In this document: one piece after another, positions 29,249 to 40,660 of the stretch
Position numbering within the stretch: the first letter of the stretch is position 1
Layout: each line of letters starts with the position of its first letter
Assembly (NCBI GenBank): GCA_015183035.1
Contig: JACZZP010000015.1
Coordinates: 1,178,001-1,242,000 of the forward strand
Source: Meloidogyne chitwoodi
Taxonomy: Eukaryota; Nematoda; Chromadorea; Rhabditida; Meloidogynidae
Direction of reading: 5' to 3'
DNA: 64,000 nt
Notes under the pieces: model-generated
The model's database searches: none
The model's input: only the letters and a program-made list of their open reading frames with translations
Told to the model about the DNA's origin: nothing
Position numbers and translations under genes: made by a program

Positions 29249-31623
29249 TCATTCAAGACGTGATCTTTTTGGCGATTGCATTTCCATACCATCATTGCCA
29301 TCTTCCGTACGAACTTTTTTGGCCTCTTCTGAGTTTGACGATGGTCGTTTTCGTCTTAGTTCTGAATATAATATTAAAGTTATTATTTTAGTCCCATAGG
29401 CCCTTTAATCCCTAAATTATCCAACCGTTTTCAATGCTTGGAGCGTTATCGCCATTCAATGCTGCAGAAGCAATCTTTCCGGTTACAGATTCCTTTAAAG
29501 GAAAATATTAATAATCAAATTAGGGATGAAAAATACCTCTACATTGCCAATATTAGAATCAATTGCAAAACTATCAGTATCAAGTTTTTCATCGTGAAAT
29601 ATAATTATTTTAAAGTTTAATTGTTGGGCATAGTCATCGCATTCTAGTTGAGAACCATTCAACACACCAAGCGATTGCAAAGTACGATCCATTATACCTG
29701 AAGATTAACTAAAGTTTAATTCCGATAAATTGAAACCCAAAAATTGATTTAATTCCAAAAAATGAAAATTTTACCAATTGTTTCTCCCTCTTCGCTAGAA
29801 ATAAGTACTCGATGTTTTTGACATATATCCATAACATCTGGTTTTAGCATATTAAGGGCTTTGAGAAGTATTGTAGATCGGAATGTTTTTAACAGCATTT
29901 GTTCCAAATTCACTCGAATAAGCACTTGCCCTTTAACCGAACAAACATAACAATTAGGATTTGGTGGAGCTGGTTTTTCATCAACAAGGATTTTTCCACG
30001 TGGGTTTGGCTGACGAGCGACATAAATCTAAAGAAACAAAAAATTACTAAAATTTTGGTTAATTTAATGGACCGCTCGGCATCTGTCAGATTGTCCAGAA
30101 ATAATCTTTAGTGCTTCAACAACAACCATTCCCGCAACGCATGCATTTGTTGTAGCAATTGCTGGAATAATATTACCTGCCATAGCTGAAAAATATTTTA
30201 AAATTAATGATTATAAAGAATTTAACCCTTTATATTAAATAAAGTATCAGTTCCAATATGAAAAATATGAGCACGCAAATTAGCACAAGCCGCTACAAAT
30301 CGCATTGCTGCGTCATCATCCTTATCCCAAACAAGAGTATTTTTGTCTGATTGTTGTTTCATTTGTTGATATTTGTGTGCTAATTCAATTGTAGATTCCT
30401 CAAAAATTTGAGACCAACGGGAAACGCTCCACTGAGTATTTGGATCTAATGAAGTTTTTTCGCTACCACCAATACCTTGTTTAAAAAATCGAAATTAGAA
30501 AAGATAAACATTTACCAGAAGAAACGAGTTCTGAAAATTTAACCGGAATTGGTTTTTTACGTTCTTTCCATAAATCAGCCATTAAGAGAAGGTAATTAAT
30601 GTCGGTATGAAAAAGCTGAAAATTACATTTTCATTTGATTTTTTTAATTAAAAAATACTTTGTCAAACAAATGTTTTGGTTCATAGCCATTTTGTTCTGC
30701 CAATTGTCGAGTATTTAAATGCATTTTTAGCTCTTCATTTCCATTAATAGAATTTTCTTTTGTTGTATTATGACCATTTGTTGAAGTGTTGTCTGATAAA
30801 GAGTCTTTTGAAGCTGTTGGAAAAGAATCCATTGTTTCGGGAGAAACATCATCATCTGGATCATTTTCACCAAAAAGTTGACTAAAAATATTAAATGTTA
30901 ACATTAGACATTTTATAAAAAACAAACTTAAAAGCACTTTTTGCCCATACAATACAATGAATAAGTTCAGACGGAGTGTTTCGAATAGTGCAGCTTGGAA
31001 ATGTCTAAAAAGAAATTTTATTTTAATTATTAAAAAAACCTTTTGTATCGGCTTAGGGGTGCAGTCATAGCATTCAGTACGACCTTTAAAAATTGTAGAA
31101 ATTTGCCCTAAATAACCAGCTGAACCGCTCTCAACAAGAGGAACATCTGCTACCAAACAAAGACGATTAACATGACTACGGGCTGCTAAAAATTTCGAAA
31201 AGAAAAATTTGTATTATATGATATAAAAAACCTCTATTATCAAGTGCACTCATAATCAAAGAAAAATTTCGGAAAAAGTCAACGCCATATCTCTCACTCA
31301 TAATAGAATCATGATAAAAAGTAATATTAACTTCTGGCGACATTTTTTTGACAACAGAACTGGCAATTTCAGCTTTTGATTTTCCAACATGTTCTTTTCG
31401 AAAAAGAAATTGTCGGTTAAGATTACTAATTTCTATTGTGTCAAGATCAATCTAAAAATTAAATATATAAATTTTATTAAAAAATACTTACAACAGTGAT
31501 ATTTTTAAAACCAGTCATAACAAGATTTTTTAATAATTCACAACCAATTCCACCAGCTCCAATTACAAAAACTTTGCTTTCAGCAATTTTTTTTTGTAAG
31601 TTCGGATCATTAAAAGAAGACAT
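29249..31623 (-). CDS. uba-2: SUMO-activating enzyme subunit 2 (UBA2/SAE2)
   Basis: Catalytic subunit of the SUMO E1, partnering AOS1 to adenylate SUMO and pass it to UBC9. The adenylation domain opens [20 protein letters not shown], then [31 protein letters not shown] and IMSALDNR. The second block [12 protein letters not shown] then [20 protein letters not shown] carries the zinc-type cysteines and the catalytic cysteine (the C of SCTIRN). Further on are [45 protein letters not shown] and the distal zinc ligands NPNCYVC, then a ubiquitin-fold domain ending with DDYAQQ. The C-terminus carries a nuclear-localisation-like KRPSS...KKVRTED and SPKRSRLE. All active-site elements are present. About 600 residues in more than ten exons. 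Divergent from co-Smad over 363 bp. Confidence 0.96.
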
Positions 31624-31986
31624 TTTTGTAGTATTCTTGAAAGATTTCTATAAATATGCACGAAGAATTATCTGCTGAACAACCCTAAAAAGAAAATAAA
31701 AAAATTAAAATTAAATTTGGTGAAAAATACATTAATTGGAAAATTTCTTGGCATGTTAATCAAACTAATAGAGTCTTGTACATATAGTCAGCGAGACTGA
31801 ATTGTCATCTTTCTTCAGTGTTTTGTCCCTTTGTTTTGAAAGTAATAGTAAATTTTGTTATTGTTCTTGTTGGTTATTAAAAGAAAAGTATTGGATTATA
31901 AGAAAAGTTTTTTTACTTATTCTCGCATCTAATTTTGAATTTTTTTCCAAACAGCTGATATTTTCAACTATAAACAACAAGAAGAA
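31624..31986. other. Divergent intergenic region between UBA2 and co-Smad
   Basis: About 363 bp likely holding both promoters. T-rich on the co-Smad side. Short open frames here have no similarity to known proteins. Confidence 0.5.
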
Positions 31987-34905
31987 ATGAATCCATTACA
32001 TGGAGGAATAAACAATTCCTTAAGTAATCTTATATTATGTGATTTTAAATACATTTTTCAGGATTTTCTGATAGTTGCACCCCTTTTCAACAGCCATATG
32101 TCCCACCTGTTCGCCATTTGGAAGGAGGTGATTCTCAACCAATTGCACCACATTTTCCTATTCAACAACAGAATCAGAATCGAGGATCAATGCTAAGACC
32201 TAGCAGTACTGATGCTAACAGCACAATTACTAATTATTTGATGCATTTTATTGTGGTACTTTAATAAAAAATTTGCTTTATGGAAACTTTTATACTTATT
32301 AATTTTAGGATCATGATCGAGAATTCAGCAAAAAAGCAATAGAAAGTTTAATAAAAAAATTGAAAGATAAACGTGACGAATTGGATGCCTTTATTATATC
32401 TGTTTCTTCCCTTGGTCGAGTCGAAACAAAATGTATCACAACTACTCGAACTCTTGATGGACGTTTGCAGGTTTAACCATAAAAGTTTTCAACTTATTTT
32501 TTATTTTTAGGTAGCAGGTCGTAAAGGATTTCCACATGTTGTTTACGCAAGAGCATTTAGATGGCAAGATTTACACAAGAATGAGCTTAAACATCGTAAT
32601 ATTTGTGTTTTTGCATTCGATTTAAAGGGTGAACAGGTTTGTATTAAAAAATTTTTTTGCCAGTATTTATTCTTCTTTTATAGGTTTGCGTAAACCCATA
32701 TCATTACGAGAGAGTAATTTCAATCGAAGGAGCGACAGATTTACAATCACCTTCAGGGTTCTTTAAATTGATAAATTTTATTTTTCTGTGATTTTAAAAC
32801 TTAATTGTTTTTATCTTACATTTTCTGTTTGATACTATATAATTAAAATTTTTTAGTATTTCCTATGGTGAGCATGCAAGAATCTCGCCTGAGTGTAAAC
32901 AACTTCCCTTACTTCACCGAGGACCAGGAAGGCCACCTAACTCTCTTAAACAACATTTACAGCAATTATCTCCTGCTCAGCAACCAACTCCACATGGAGC
33001 TTCAACTTCCATACTTCGAGCACACTTAAGTCCAAACTTTCCAGCACATTTGAATGCCCATACTCAAGTAAATCAACAGCCCAGTCTCCTTACTTCTTTT
33101 CATCCACAGCAGAAGCAATTTATTCAGCAAAAAGAAAATACATCTATAGATTTAAAACGTAATTTAAACTTTTTGTATTTTTCATTAATCATTTTATTTT
33201 AATTTAAATATTTAATTTAAGTCAAAACTTCATCAACGCTACTTGATAATTCTCAAAAGAAGCAACAACTAAATTATTCACTGGTATAATTTTTATTTAT
33301 GTATTTATAATTACCATTTTATAGGCTTCCAATTCCTCTTCTTTAAAAATTGTTCCACCACCAATTATCCCAGTTGTACCATCTTCGTCTGTTCTTTTAA
33401 ACATACCTCAGTCTTATTCACATCAGCAACAGAATTATCAACAACCTCTTAGTGTTGTCAATCCATTTGCAGAATTTGGAGGTGTCATTGACCCATTAAA
33501 CTTATCAGTGAAAAACAGCACTTCTGATAGTCCTCATAGAGTACATCAACCATCATCACCTAAACAACAAAATAATTTTGTTCAAAGTCAAGTTTGTTTT
33601 TTATTAATGAAACTAAAATTTATTAGATATAATAACAGTATCCACAACACTCAAAACAAAATTCAACATATCTTCCTTTTCCACAATTTTTGGACTTTGC
33701 ATCAACTTTAGAAATTAAGCCTACTTTACCTAAATACATATATGGATTGGATCAACTTAATAATTCGAAAAATAGGCCACTTATTTCAGATAAACCACGT
33801 ATTTATTTTTATGTTTGATCATCAATATTTTGTGAATTATTAAATTATTTTTTTTAGTATTTAATGTTTAAAATTTTTTAGTTCCAATTCATTGGTGTTC
33901 CGTTAGCTATTATGAATATGATCGCAAAGTTGGAGATACGTTTCAAGCAACTTCAGAAAATTGCAAAGTTTTTGTCGATGGTGGTTTGAATAGTTCAGAT
34001 GGCTCTAGATTTTGTATTGGATCTTTGACAAATACTGTTCGTACCGATGCAGCCGAAAAGTGCAGGTACTTTTACTGGAAATTTTGATATATTACATATT
34101 TTTTTGAAAATTTTTAGAATGAATCTTGGACGTGGAATTTGTTTTTTATTAAAGGGCGAGGGCGATGTTTGGTTGACTGTTCTAAGGTTTACTTCCTCCA
34201 TTTTTTATTAAATATTTTTCTGCCAATATTTTTATTCGTTTTTACATATTTTAAGCAAATACCCAGTGTTTGTTCAAAGCCACTATTTGGACATGTTGAC
34301 TGGACGTGAAGAACCTTGCCAAGCACACAAATTTGTTCAATATACAACTGTCAAGGTTTTATTAAAATAAATTTAAATTACAATTCCTTAAAGATTTTTG
34401 ATCTTCGAAAATGTTATGAATGTTGGGAACGAAGTAGTTTAGAAAGAAATGTTAATAGACGCTTGCGACAGGATCAGCTTATGAGAAGACAGCAACGTTT
34501 GGAATTGAGTGCTCCACTTTTAGGAGACAGCAGTAATCCTCAACTTGGATCAATTAGAACTAGTGAAAGGAGTGATGATGAGGTTAAAATAATTTAATTT
34601 TTAAATTTATTTTTGTTCAAATTTTAGACTACTACAGATGATCCTGGCGTTGATGATTTTCGTCTTTTGTGTACTATAAATATTTCTTTCTTCAAAGGAT
34701 TTGGTCTTAGCTACCCTCGAAGGACAATCCATGTTTTATTAATACATCTGCTTTAATATTTTTACTGAAAATCTTATTTAGGAAACGCCCTGCTGGATTG
34801 AATTGCACTTACATCGGTATTTTTTATTTTTATGCTTCATTATATTTTTGCAGAGCTCTCCAACTTTTGGATGAAGTGTTGAATATGCATGATTCATTTA
34901 ATTAA
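31987..34905 (+). CDS. sma-4: Co-Smad (SMAD4 / SMA-4 type)
   Basis: Common mediator of TGF-beta/BMP signalling that forms nuclear complexes with receptor Smads. The MH1 domain reads [17 protein letters not shown], then [36 protein letters not shown] and [11 protein letters not shown], containing the DNA-binding hairpin ([12 protein letters not shown]) and zinc ligands. A Gln/Pro/Ser-rich linker of about 300 residues follows. The MH2 domain reads [86 protein letters not shown] and [21 protein letters not shown] Smad4-type insertion rich in Arg and Leu sits between the WECYW and GVDDF blocks. No C-terminal SSxS motif, as expected of a co-Smad. SMA-4 is more likely than DAF-3 from the strong MH2 match, but this is not proven. 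About 720 residues. Confidence 0.94.
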
Positions 34906-35087
34906 TCCTGGCTGAATTAAACTAATCTTGTTTTATTTTTAGAAAACTCATTAAATTATTTTGATTATTCTGCGATAAATTAAATTGTATTAATTCTTGC
35001 AATAGATCTTTTTTGTTTCGTTTGTCCTATAATATATCAAAATAAATTTTTAAACTTTTATTTATAAATTTAAATCTGACATTTTTT

Positions 35088-36948
35088 ATGATAAAGAACG
35101 GCAACAAAATTATGAATAGTGAAAACTCTGACGAATTTCGACAACTCGTCTTGGATGGAGAGCAGGCTATTCAAAAAAATGAATCTAAAGGTTTTAAGTA
35201 TTGTTAAATTAGTTCGTTTTTTCAAAATTGGTTTATATCAGAAATTATCAAATAATTATTTAATATATAATTTTAAGTTATTAATAAGTTTATTAAAGAA
35301 ATGATTCGTTATGGGATTGAATTATTGGAGCGTGCACTTCTTATTGGGTCTGATGATCAACAAATTCTTTCTGCAATTAATTCTCAACTTGGTTTGTTGA
35401 ATAAATTATAATATAATAATTTTTTAATCAGGTCACGCTTATTTTTCACTTCATGATTTTAAGCAAGCAAAAAATTACTACACCAATGATTTAAGCATTT
35501 CTAGGTATTTATGTTATTGTAAGCAGTGTTATTTTTAACACTGCTTACAATTAGCGAATATAAAAAAATTCTATGGAAAATGAGAGAATCTCTTCTCCAT
35601 ACTCTTTTTCTACGCAGTTCGCTAATCTCTTATCTACTAAAGCATAATATTTTTATTGTACTAACATTTTAGACAGTTAAAAAGCGAACTACAAGAGGCT
35701 GAAGTATATTCAAATTTATCATTAACCTACACAATGTAAATCTTTAAAATTTTCTAACAATTGAGACATACCTTTCTAGGCTATCTGACTTTGACAATGC
35801 AGTCTTCTGTGCTGGAAGGGTTATTATTATAGGAGCTCGATTAAATGATGATGTTATTTTTGTTTTATTTTATATTTAAGAAATTTATAGGTTCTCAAGG
35901 GACGTGGTTATTATAATCTTGGTTTTTCTTATTTACAATCTGCAAAATTGGGGTCTTCCGAAGATGGAGAGAATGATTTACTGTATATACGTTTATTGAG
36001 GGAACAACTTCAGAATTCTATTTCTTCATTAAAGTATGGCAACAATTTTTTACTTATTCTTAATTGGTTTAGGGAATATGTATCTATAATGGAACGACAA
36101 CAAAATAAGCAATATTATGGGTTAGGACTTGGAACTCTCGGGGATGCTTACTTTTGTTTTGCGGACTATCACACTTCGATTGAATACAATGAGAAGGTCT
36201 TTTGTTTAAAAATATCTTAAAAATACAATGTACATTTAGAGATTAACAATATCTCGTGAATTGGGTGATCGTTCTTCTGTTCGTCGTGCACTTATAAATA
36301 TTTCAAAAGCTCAAATTATGCTTGGAAATCATGAAAACGCAAAGAAAAACTTGCTGTATATTTTTATTATAGATTTTTAAATATTTATTTTGTTTTGAAG
36401 TGCTGCTTATCGACTTTCAAAAGAGGCTGATTGTCCTAAAAAAATAAAGGAAAACATTGAATTAGATTTGGAAAATTTAGAAAAAATTATATTGGAGAAA
36501 AAGTCGAATGAAGGTAGTTGTGTTTATATTAAGAAAGTTTCAAATAAGTTTTCAGATTCACTCTCACTCTCAAGTAAACAAAGTAGTCGAGCAGCTTCAA
36601 GTAGTCGAATCACTTCACGAAAATCGTTCTTAAAAAGATTTTGCAAGAGTGTTACTAATTTGGATTCGCTCGGTTCAAAAAAATCTAAGGTGATTAATTA
36701 ATCCTATTTTAAATTGGGCAATTTATTTTCTAAAAATTTACAAATTTAAGAAACGCTTTATTCAAAACAAATTTTTTACTTCTGGAAAAAATTCGGTGGA
36801 GCTTGCAATTGGGAATAAGGAAAATGATAATGAATGTATGTTAGACTTGATTGAAACCCTCTCTTGTAATCGAATAGATGATCAACGTGTAGATTCTTGT
36901 GTTATTAAAAGAATTCCCTCGTTGAATTTTGAAGATCAATACAACTAA
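35088..36948 (+). CDS. LGN/AGS3/Pins-like TPR protein with a single GoLoco motif
   Basis: Heterotrimeric G-protein regulator of the GPSM family, used in spindle orientation or G-alpha-i signalling. Starting MIKNGNKIMNSENSDEFRQL, several TPR-like helical pairs follow: GIELLERALLIGSDDQQ, GHAYFSLHDFKQAKNYYTND, AEVYSNLSLTYTMLSDFDNA, GRGYYNLGFSYLQSAKLG, GTLGDAYFCFADYHTSIEYN and RRALINISKAQIMLGNHENA. Then a Ser/Arg/Lys-rich linker, and near the end CMLDLIETLSCNRIDDQRVD, which fits the GoLoco consensus with the conserved DDQR containing the arginine that binds G-alpha-GDP. Vertebrate LGN/AGS3 and fly Pins carry three or four GoLoco copies, so one copy is reduced. An alternative in-frame start lies at 35112. 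It begins 183 bp after co-Smad on the same strand, a spacing typical of nematode operons. An intron at about 35506-35672 contains a strong hairpin. Confidence 0.85.
35517..35550. repeat. Perfect 15-bp hairpin inside an LGN-like intron
   Basis: TTGTAAGCAGTGTTA at 35517-35531 pairs perfectly with TAACACTGCTTACAA at 35536-35550 around a TTTT loop. Next to it, ATTAGCGAA at 35550-35558 pairs with TTCGCTAAT at 35618-35626 across a region that itself holds GAGAGAATCTCTTCTC. Together the two stems fill much of the intron. Confidence 0.85.
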
Positions 36949-37626
36949 TGCATAAAAGGTGACAAAATAGTTTCCGGAACTTTAATTTATTGTCTTTTTT
37001 ATACATTATATTTTGTAAAATAATGCTACACATTTTATAGCCCATTCAATTCTCTATTAGCATAAAAAGGTTGAAATATTCGGGGAGAAAATAAAGTTGT
37101 AGCCATTTACGAAAGGTATTCTAATTCACTTCCTGTATCTCAATTCTGATAAGTCCAATTCGTGAGATCTCAGAAGAATTAAATCAAGAAATATGTGTCC
37201 GTGAACTTTTGATCACCCTGCTTGTATTACTTTACTCACTGAATATTGTATAATAAATTAAGTGTTCCCTTTTAAAATTTCTTAGCATAATAAACTTCAA
37301 TGATTAGAAAAGTATAATTTTATTTCACATTAAAATACATACAAATAATTTTTAGCAATTAAGAGAAGTAAAGAAAATTATGGGAAGAGAAAACTTTTTC
37401 CATTAATACAAGTTTTTCTTTAAAAAATGTTGTACTTAATTTAAACTATTTCTAAAGATTTTATTAAACTATACATATATGTAGTAAAAGCTACAAATAA
37501 ATATATCGAAATTAGGGATGAACTGGGATATTGAAAGACAATGATTATTGTTAAGAAATGAATACCCGCATAAATAAAATATAATTAAAAGCGTCATCTT
37601 ATTATGCCTATTTCCCCAACTTTACA
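36949..37626. other. Convergent intergenic region
   Basis: About 680 bp between the stops of the LGN-like and ZDHHC16-like genes. Probably two 3' UTRs. Contains ATACATACAAATAA-like motifs but no coding sequence seen. Confidence 0.5.
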
Positions 37627-39104
37627 TTATACAAGCAAAATTGGTGCGTCCTTCCGCGTATCCTTTTTCTCGTCATTATTATTAAATTCAAGTTTATTGT
37701 GAGCGGATTTTACACGTCCTGTCCATTCAAAATAGCCACTTGCATCATGAGAAGAAGGTAATAGAATATGCTTAATAAATGTCCTATTTTCTACATCTAA
37801 TCCAAGAAATCGACGCCAATTCTCATGAAAATGTTCATTTCGACAAGGAAAAAACAACAAATTCACAAAACTTCTAAAACTAGGTGCATTGATCTAAAAT
37901 AGAAAAAATTATTATTTTTATTAAAGAGAAATAATTCTTTATGGGAATGAAACATTTGTTTTAACAGCTTTATCCAACAGGCTATTTTTATTTAGGGTAC
38001 TAAATATTTTATAACATAAAGGATAAACTTACAATAATACCCAAATAAGTATCACCAAAACTGATAAGCACAAAATTCCAATAGAAAAACCCTCCAATCA
38101 TTACAAAAACAATAAAACAAAGCAAATAAGCTGCGAAAATGATTGATACTAAAGCTGACGGACCGCGACTACAAACAAATTCAAACCAAGGCAATTCCTT
38201 TGCAAGAATATCAGAATCGCAAAACATTTTATTTGTAGTAAATGCCTAATATTATTTTATTAATTTAAAAAATCCATTTAACGACTTACACGCCAATAAT
38301 TATAATAAAAAGTATTATAAGCAGCAAATACAAATGTTCCACAACCGAGAGTAGTAAATCCAATAAACTGAAGAAAATAGCGATGATTACATGCACCTAC
38401 ACATTGATTAAGCCAAATACAGTGATGATCCATATTTAACTTCAAAAAAATATATTTAAAAAAGCACTAAATTAGCAAATGGGAAAATTAAAAAAATTAA
38501 ATATAGGAAAAAATACTCCAGAAATTTTTTGATAAATGTAGTTTTAAATTATTTGTAGATTATTATGAAAAATCAAGTATTTAGAATTAAAAAATACAAA
38601 CCACGCAAATGCCACAAATAGAACAATGATGAGCATTAACAGGTTTATGATTATCACAAATAATGCAACGAGGTAAAAGATTGCTCTAAAATTTTATGGA
38701 TTTTAATAAAAATAAAAAGAAACCTTTTTTGGACTTCCAGGTCCAACTCGACAAGCTTTGTTGAAATGAAAAAGCAAATTTATAGCAATATAAACAGCAA
38801 AAAAGCAAAGAGGAATCATTACCCAAATTGGCTTATAAAGACTTTCATAAGGAAGTACAATTGCAACAGAAACAAATAAAATAAAAGCCAAAATACAATA
38901 AACTTTGATATAAAGAAACTAAAAATTTATTTAAAGTTAAAAATATTAAAAAAAACATACACGTCCAAGGACTCGGCGCATTAAGAAATTGACGATTGGA
39001 AATATTCGATTAAAACACGCTTCGATATTAATTTCGTTAAAAGAGCCACTGCAATTACAAAAGAAAAATAATTTCCCAAGTAAACGTGATGCCAAGTGGC
39101 GCAT
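37627..39104 (-). CDS. DHHC palmitoyltransferase, ZDHHC16 type
   Basis: Membrane protein S-acyltransferase. Exons in order give MRHLASRLLGKLFFFCNC, FNRIFPIVNFLMRRVLG, TM1/TM2 (CILAFILFVSVAIVLPYESL, WVMIPLCFFAVYIAINLLFH), then GPGSPKK, the cysteine-rich domain LPRCIICDNHKPVNAHHCSI, MDHHCIWLNQCVGACNHRYF, TM3/TM4 (LGCGTFVFAAYNTFYY, PSALVSIIFAAYLLCFIVFV, WNFVLISFGDTYLGI) and a C-terminal part FFPCRNEHFHENWRRFLGLD, then FIKHILLPSSHDASGYFEW. The C-terminal block matches ZDHHC16 (DNWKVFLGVD, LLPSSH). Catalytic DHHC cysteine is present. The residue after it is Ile where the family nearly always has Pro. It ends DAPILLV. Complete by eye. Confidence 0.9.
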
Positions 39105-39437
39105 TTCTAGAATTTTTTACTAAAATATGTATTAGATATATCACATAATTATTGAAAAAATAAAAATAGTCAAAATACGAGCCTTTCTCTATCCCCTCCA
39201 TTTCCAAAATATTTTTTTTAAATATTTTCTCCAAATGTTAAAATGGTAAAATAAGTCGGAAAAGGACAATTGGTCGCCAGCATTATACGTGAAGACAATT
39301 GCACTCTACAGTACTTACTATAAAAGTAATTTTTATCTCTATAATAAATATATAAAACTGCAGATTTAATGTTTATAATATTATATTTAACTTTTTTAGA
39401 TCCAATTTATAAATACATATATTTAAATACAACAATC
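39105..39437. other. Divergent intergenic region
   Basis: About 333 bp between ZDHHC16-like and SmD1 genes. A+T rich; it must hold both promoters. An overlapping open frame begins at 39369 in the SmD1 frame but its N-terminus does not match the family. Confidence 0.5.
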
Positions 39438-39957
39438 ATGAAATTGGTCCTATTTTTGATGAAACTGTCGCGTGAGACGGTTACTATTGAGTTAAAGAAC
39501 GGAACAGAGGCTACGGGAACAATTCAAAGTGTTGATGAGGCTATGAATATGCATTTACGTTCTGTAAAGATGACTTTACGTGGACGCGAGCTTATGCATC
39601 TAGATACTCTTTCTATTCGGGGTTTTTATTATTTTTTAAATTAAAAATATTTTTAATCTGGTTCTCGATTTTAGTTTTTACTTCAATTTATATTCTTGAG
39701 TAATAAATTATGAATAAAAAAACTTAGGCTTCTATCTTATTTATTTTTACTTTTAAATAAATATTTTAAATCATAAATTTTCAGGGAATAATATTCGCAA
39801 CATTCAATTGCCGGATTCACTTCCACTTGACACTTTACTTGTTGATGATGAGCCACGAAAGGAGCAGCGACGTTTTGGTTCAGGGCGTGGACGTGGAACT
39901 GCACGTGGTAGAGGTGGTAGTCGCGGAGGGCGTGGTGGAAGTCGCGGTAGACGCTGA
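39438..39957 (+). CDS. snr-3: Small nuclear ribonucleoprotein Sm D1
   Basis: Core Sm-ring protein of spliceosomal snRNPs. The first exon codes for [40 protein letters not shown] and LDTLSIRG, the second for [31 protein letters not shown] and an RG/RGG-rich tail that is normally symmetrically dimethylated. Sm1 and Sm2 motifs are present and length (about 118 residues) matches the family. The single intron runs from about 39620 to 39783. The start was chosen at 39438 because MKLV.FLMKLS is the invariant N-terminus; an upstream in-frame ATG at 39369 is not. Confidence 0.97.
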
Positions 39958-40170
39958 AAGAACAAAAATCTTTTTTCAAGATCAAATTGATTTATTTTAT
40001 TGTTAATGTTACGCTAGTATATATAAAATATTTTTTATATAATTTATCTTGCAATGGTTGTCTAAATAAGCCATTTTATGCTTAACTCGTTTTTCTTTTT
40101 ATTATATAGAAATATTATAATATTTAATTGTTAGTTAAAACAAGAACCATCAAAAGCAACTAGCGAAAAA

Positions 40171-40397
40171 ATGGAAGAATTTAATGGTTGTGATTGTCCA
40201 ACAATTATTACAAAAGATTACAGAATTGGAGCAATTATTGGTGCTAGTACGGCTTTTGGAATGTTATAAAATTATTATTTTTAATAGAATTTCCTTTATC
40301 AAATTCTAGATTTCTTGTTCTGATGTTGATACGGCTTTGTATGAAAAAACGTCAAAAAACGTTAAGTCCGCTCATTCGCTGCTTCTTTTGCCTTTGA
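40171..40397 (+). CDS. Putative 59-residue single-pass membrane protein
   Basis: Too short for most ORF callers. Exon 1 (40171-40262) reads MEEFNGCDCPTIITKDYRIG then AIIGASTAFG; a 47-nt intron (40263-40309, GTTATAAA...TTCTAG) joins in phase to FLVLMLIRLCMKKRQKTLSP and LIRCFFCL, with stop TGA at 40395. One membrane segment (about residues 20-40) is followed by a basic patch, predicting N-out/C-in. It lies 214 bp downstream of SmD1 on the same strand, a spacing compatible with an operon. I do not recognise the family. The clean splice and composition support a real gene, but the small size leaves doubt. Confidence 0.55.
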
Positions 40398-40660
40398 GAT
40401 TTGGAAAATAATTAAATAATAGAATAATTTAAATTATGATTGGTATATATTTTTATTGTATTTTGTTTGTTTGTTTTATATATACCTAATATTTATTTAT
40501 TTATATAAAATTAAACTTAAATTTTATATTCTTTTAAGACTCAATTACCATAAATTCTCTAATGGAATTTACAGTTCTTTCGTTATTTTCTTTGGTATAA
40601 TATCTCTCACTAAATTTATAAAAATAATAATGATTTTAAGAGAATTAAAAAATAATTTAT

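Noticed and set aside
35088..35112. Alternative start at 35112 for the LGN-like gene
   Set aside because: In frame and possible, but the upstream ATG gives the longer product and no stop separates them; kept 35088 as default.
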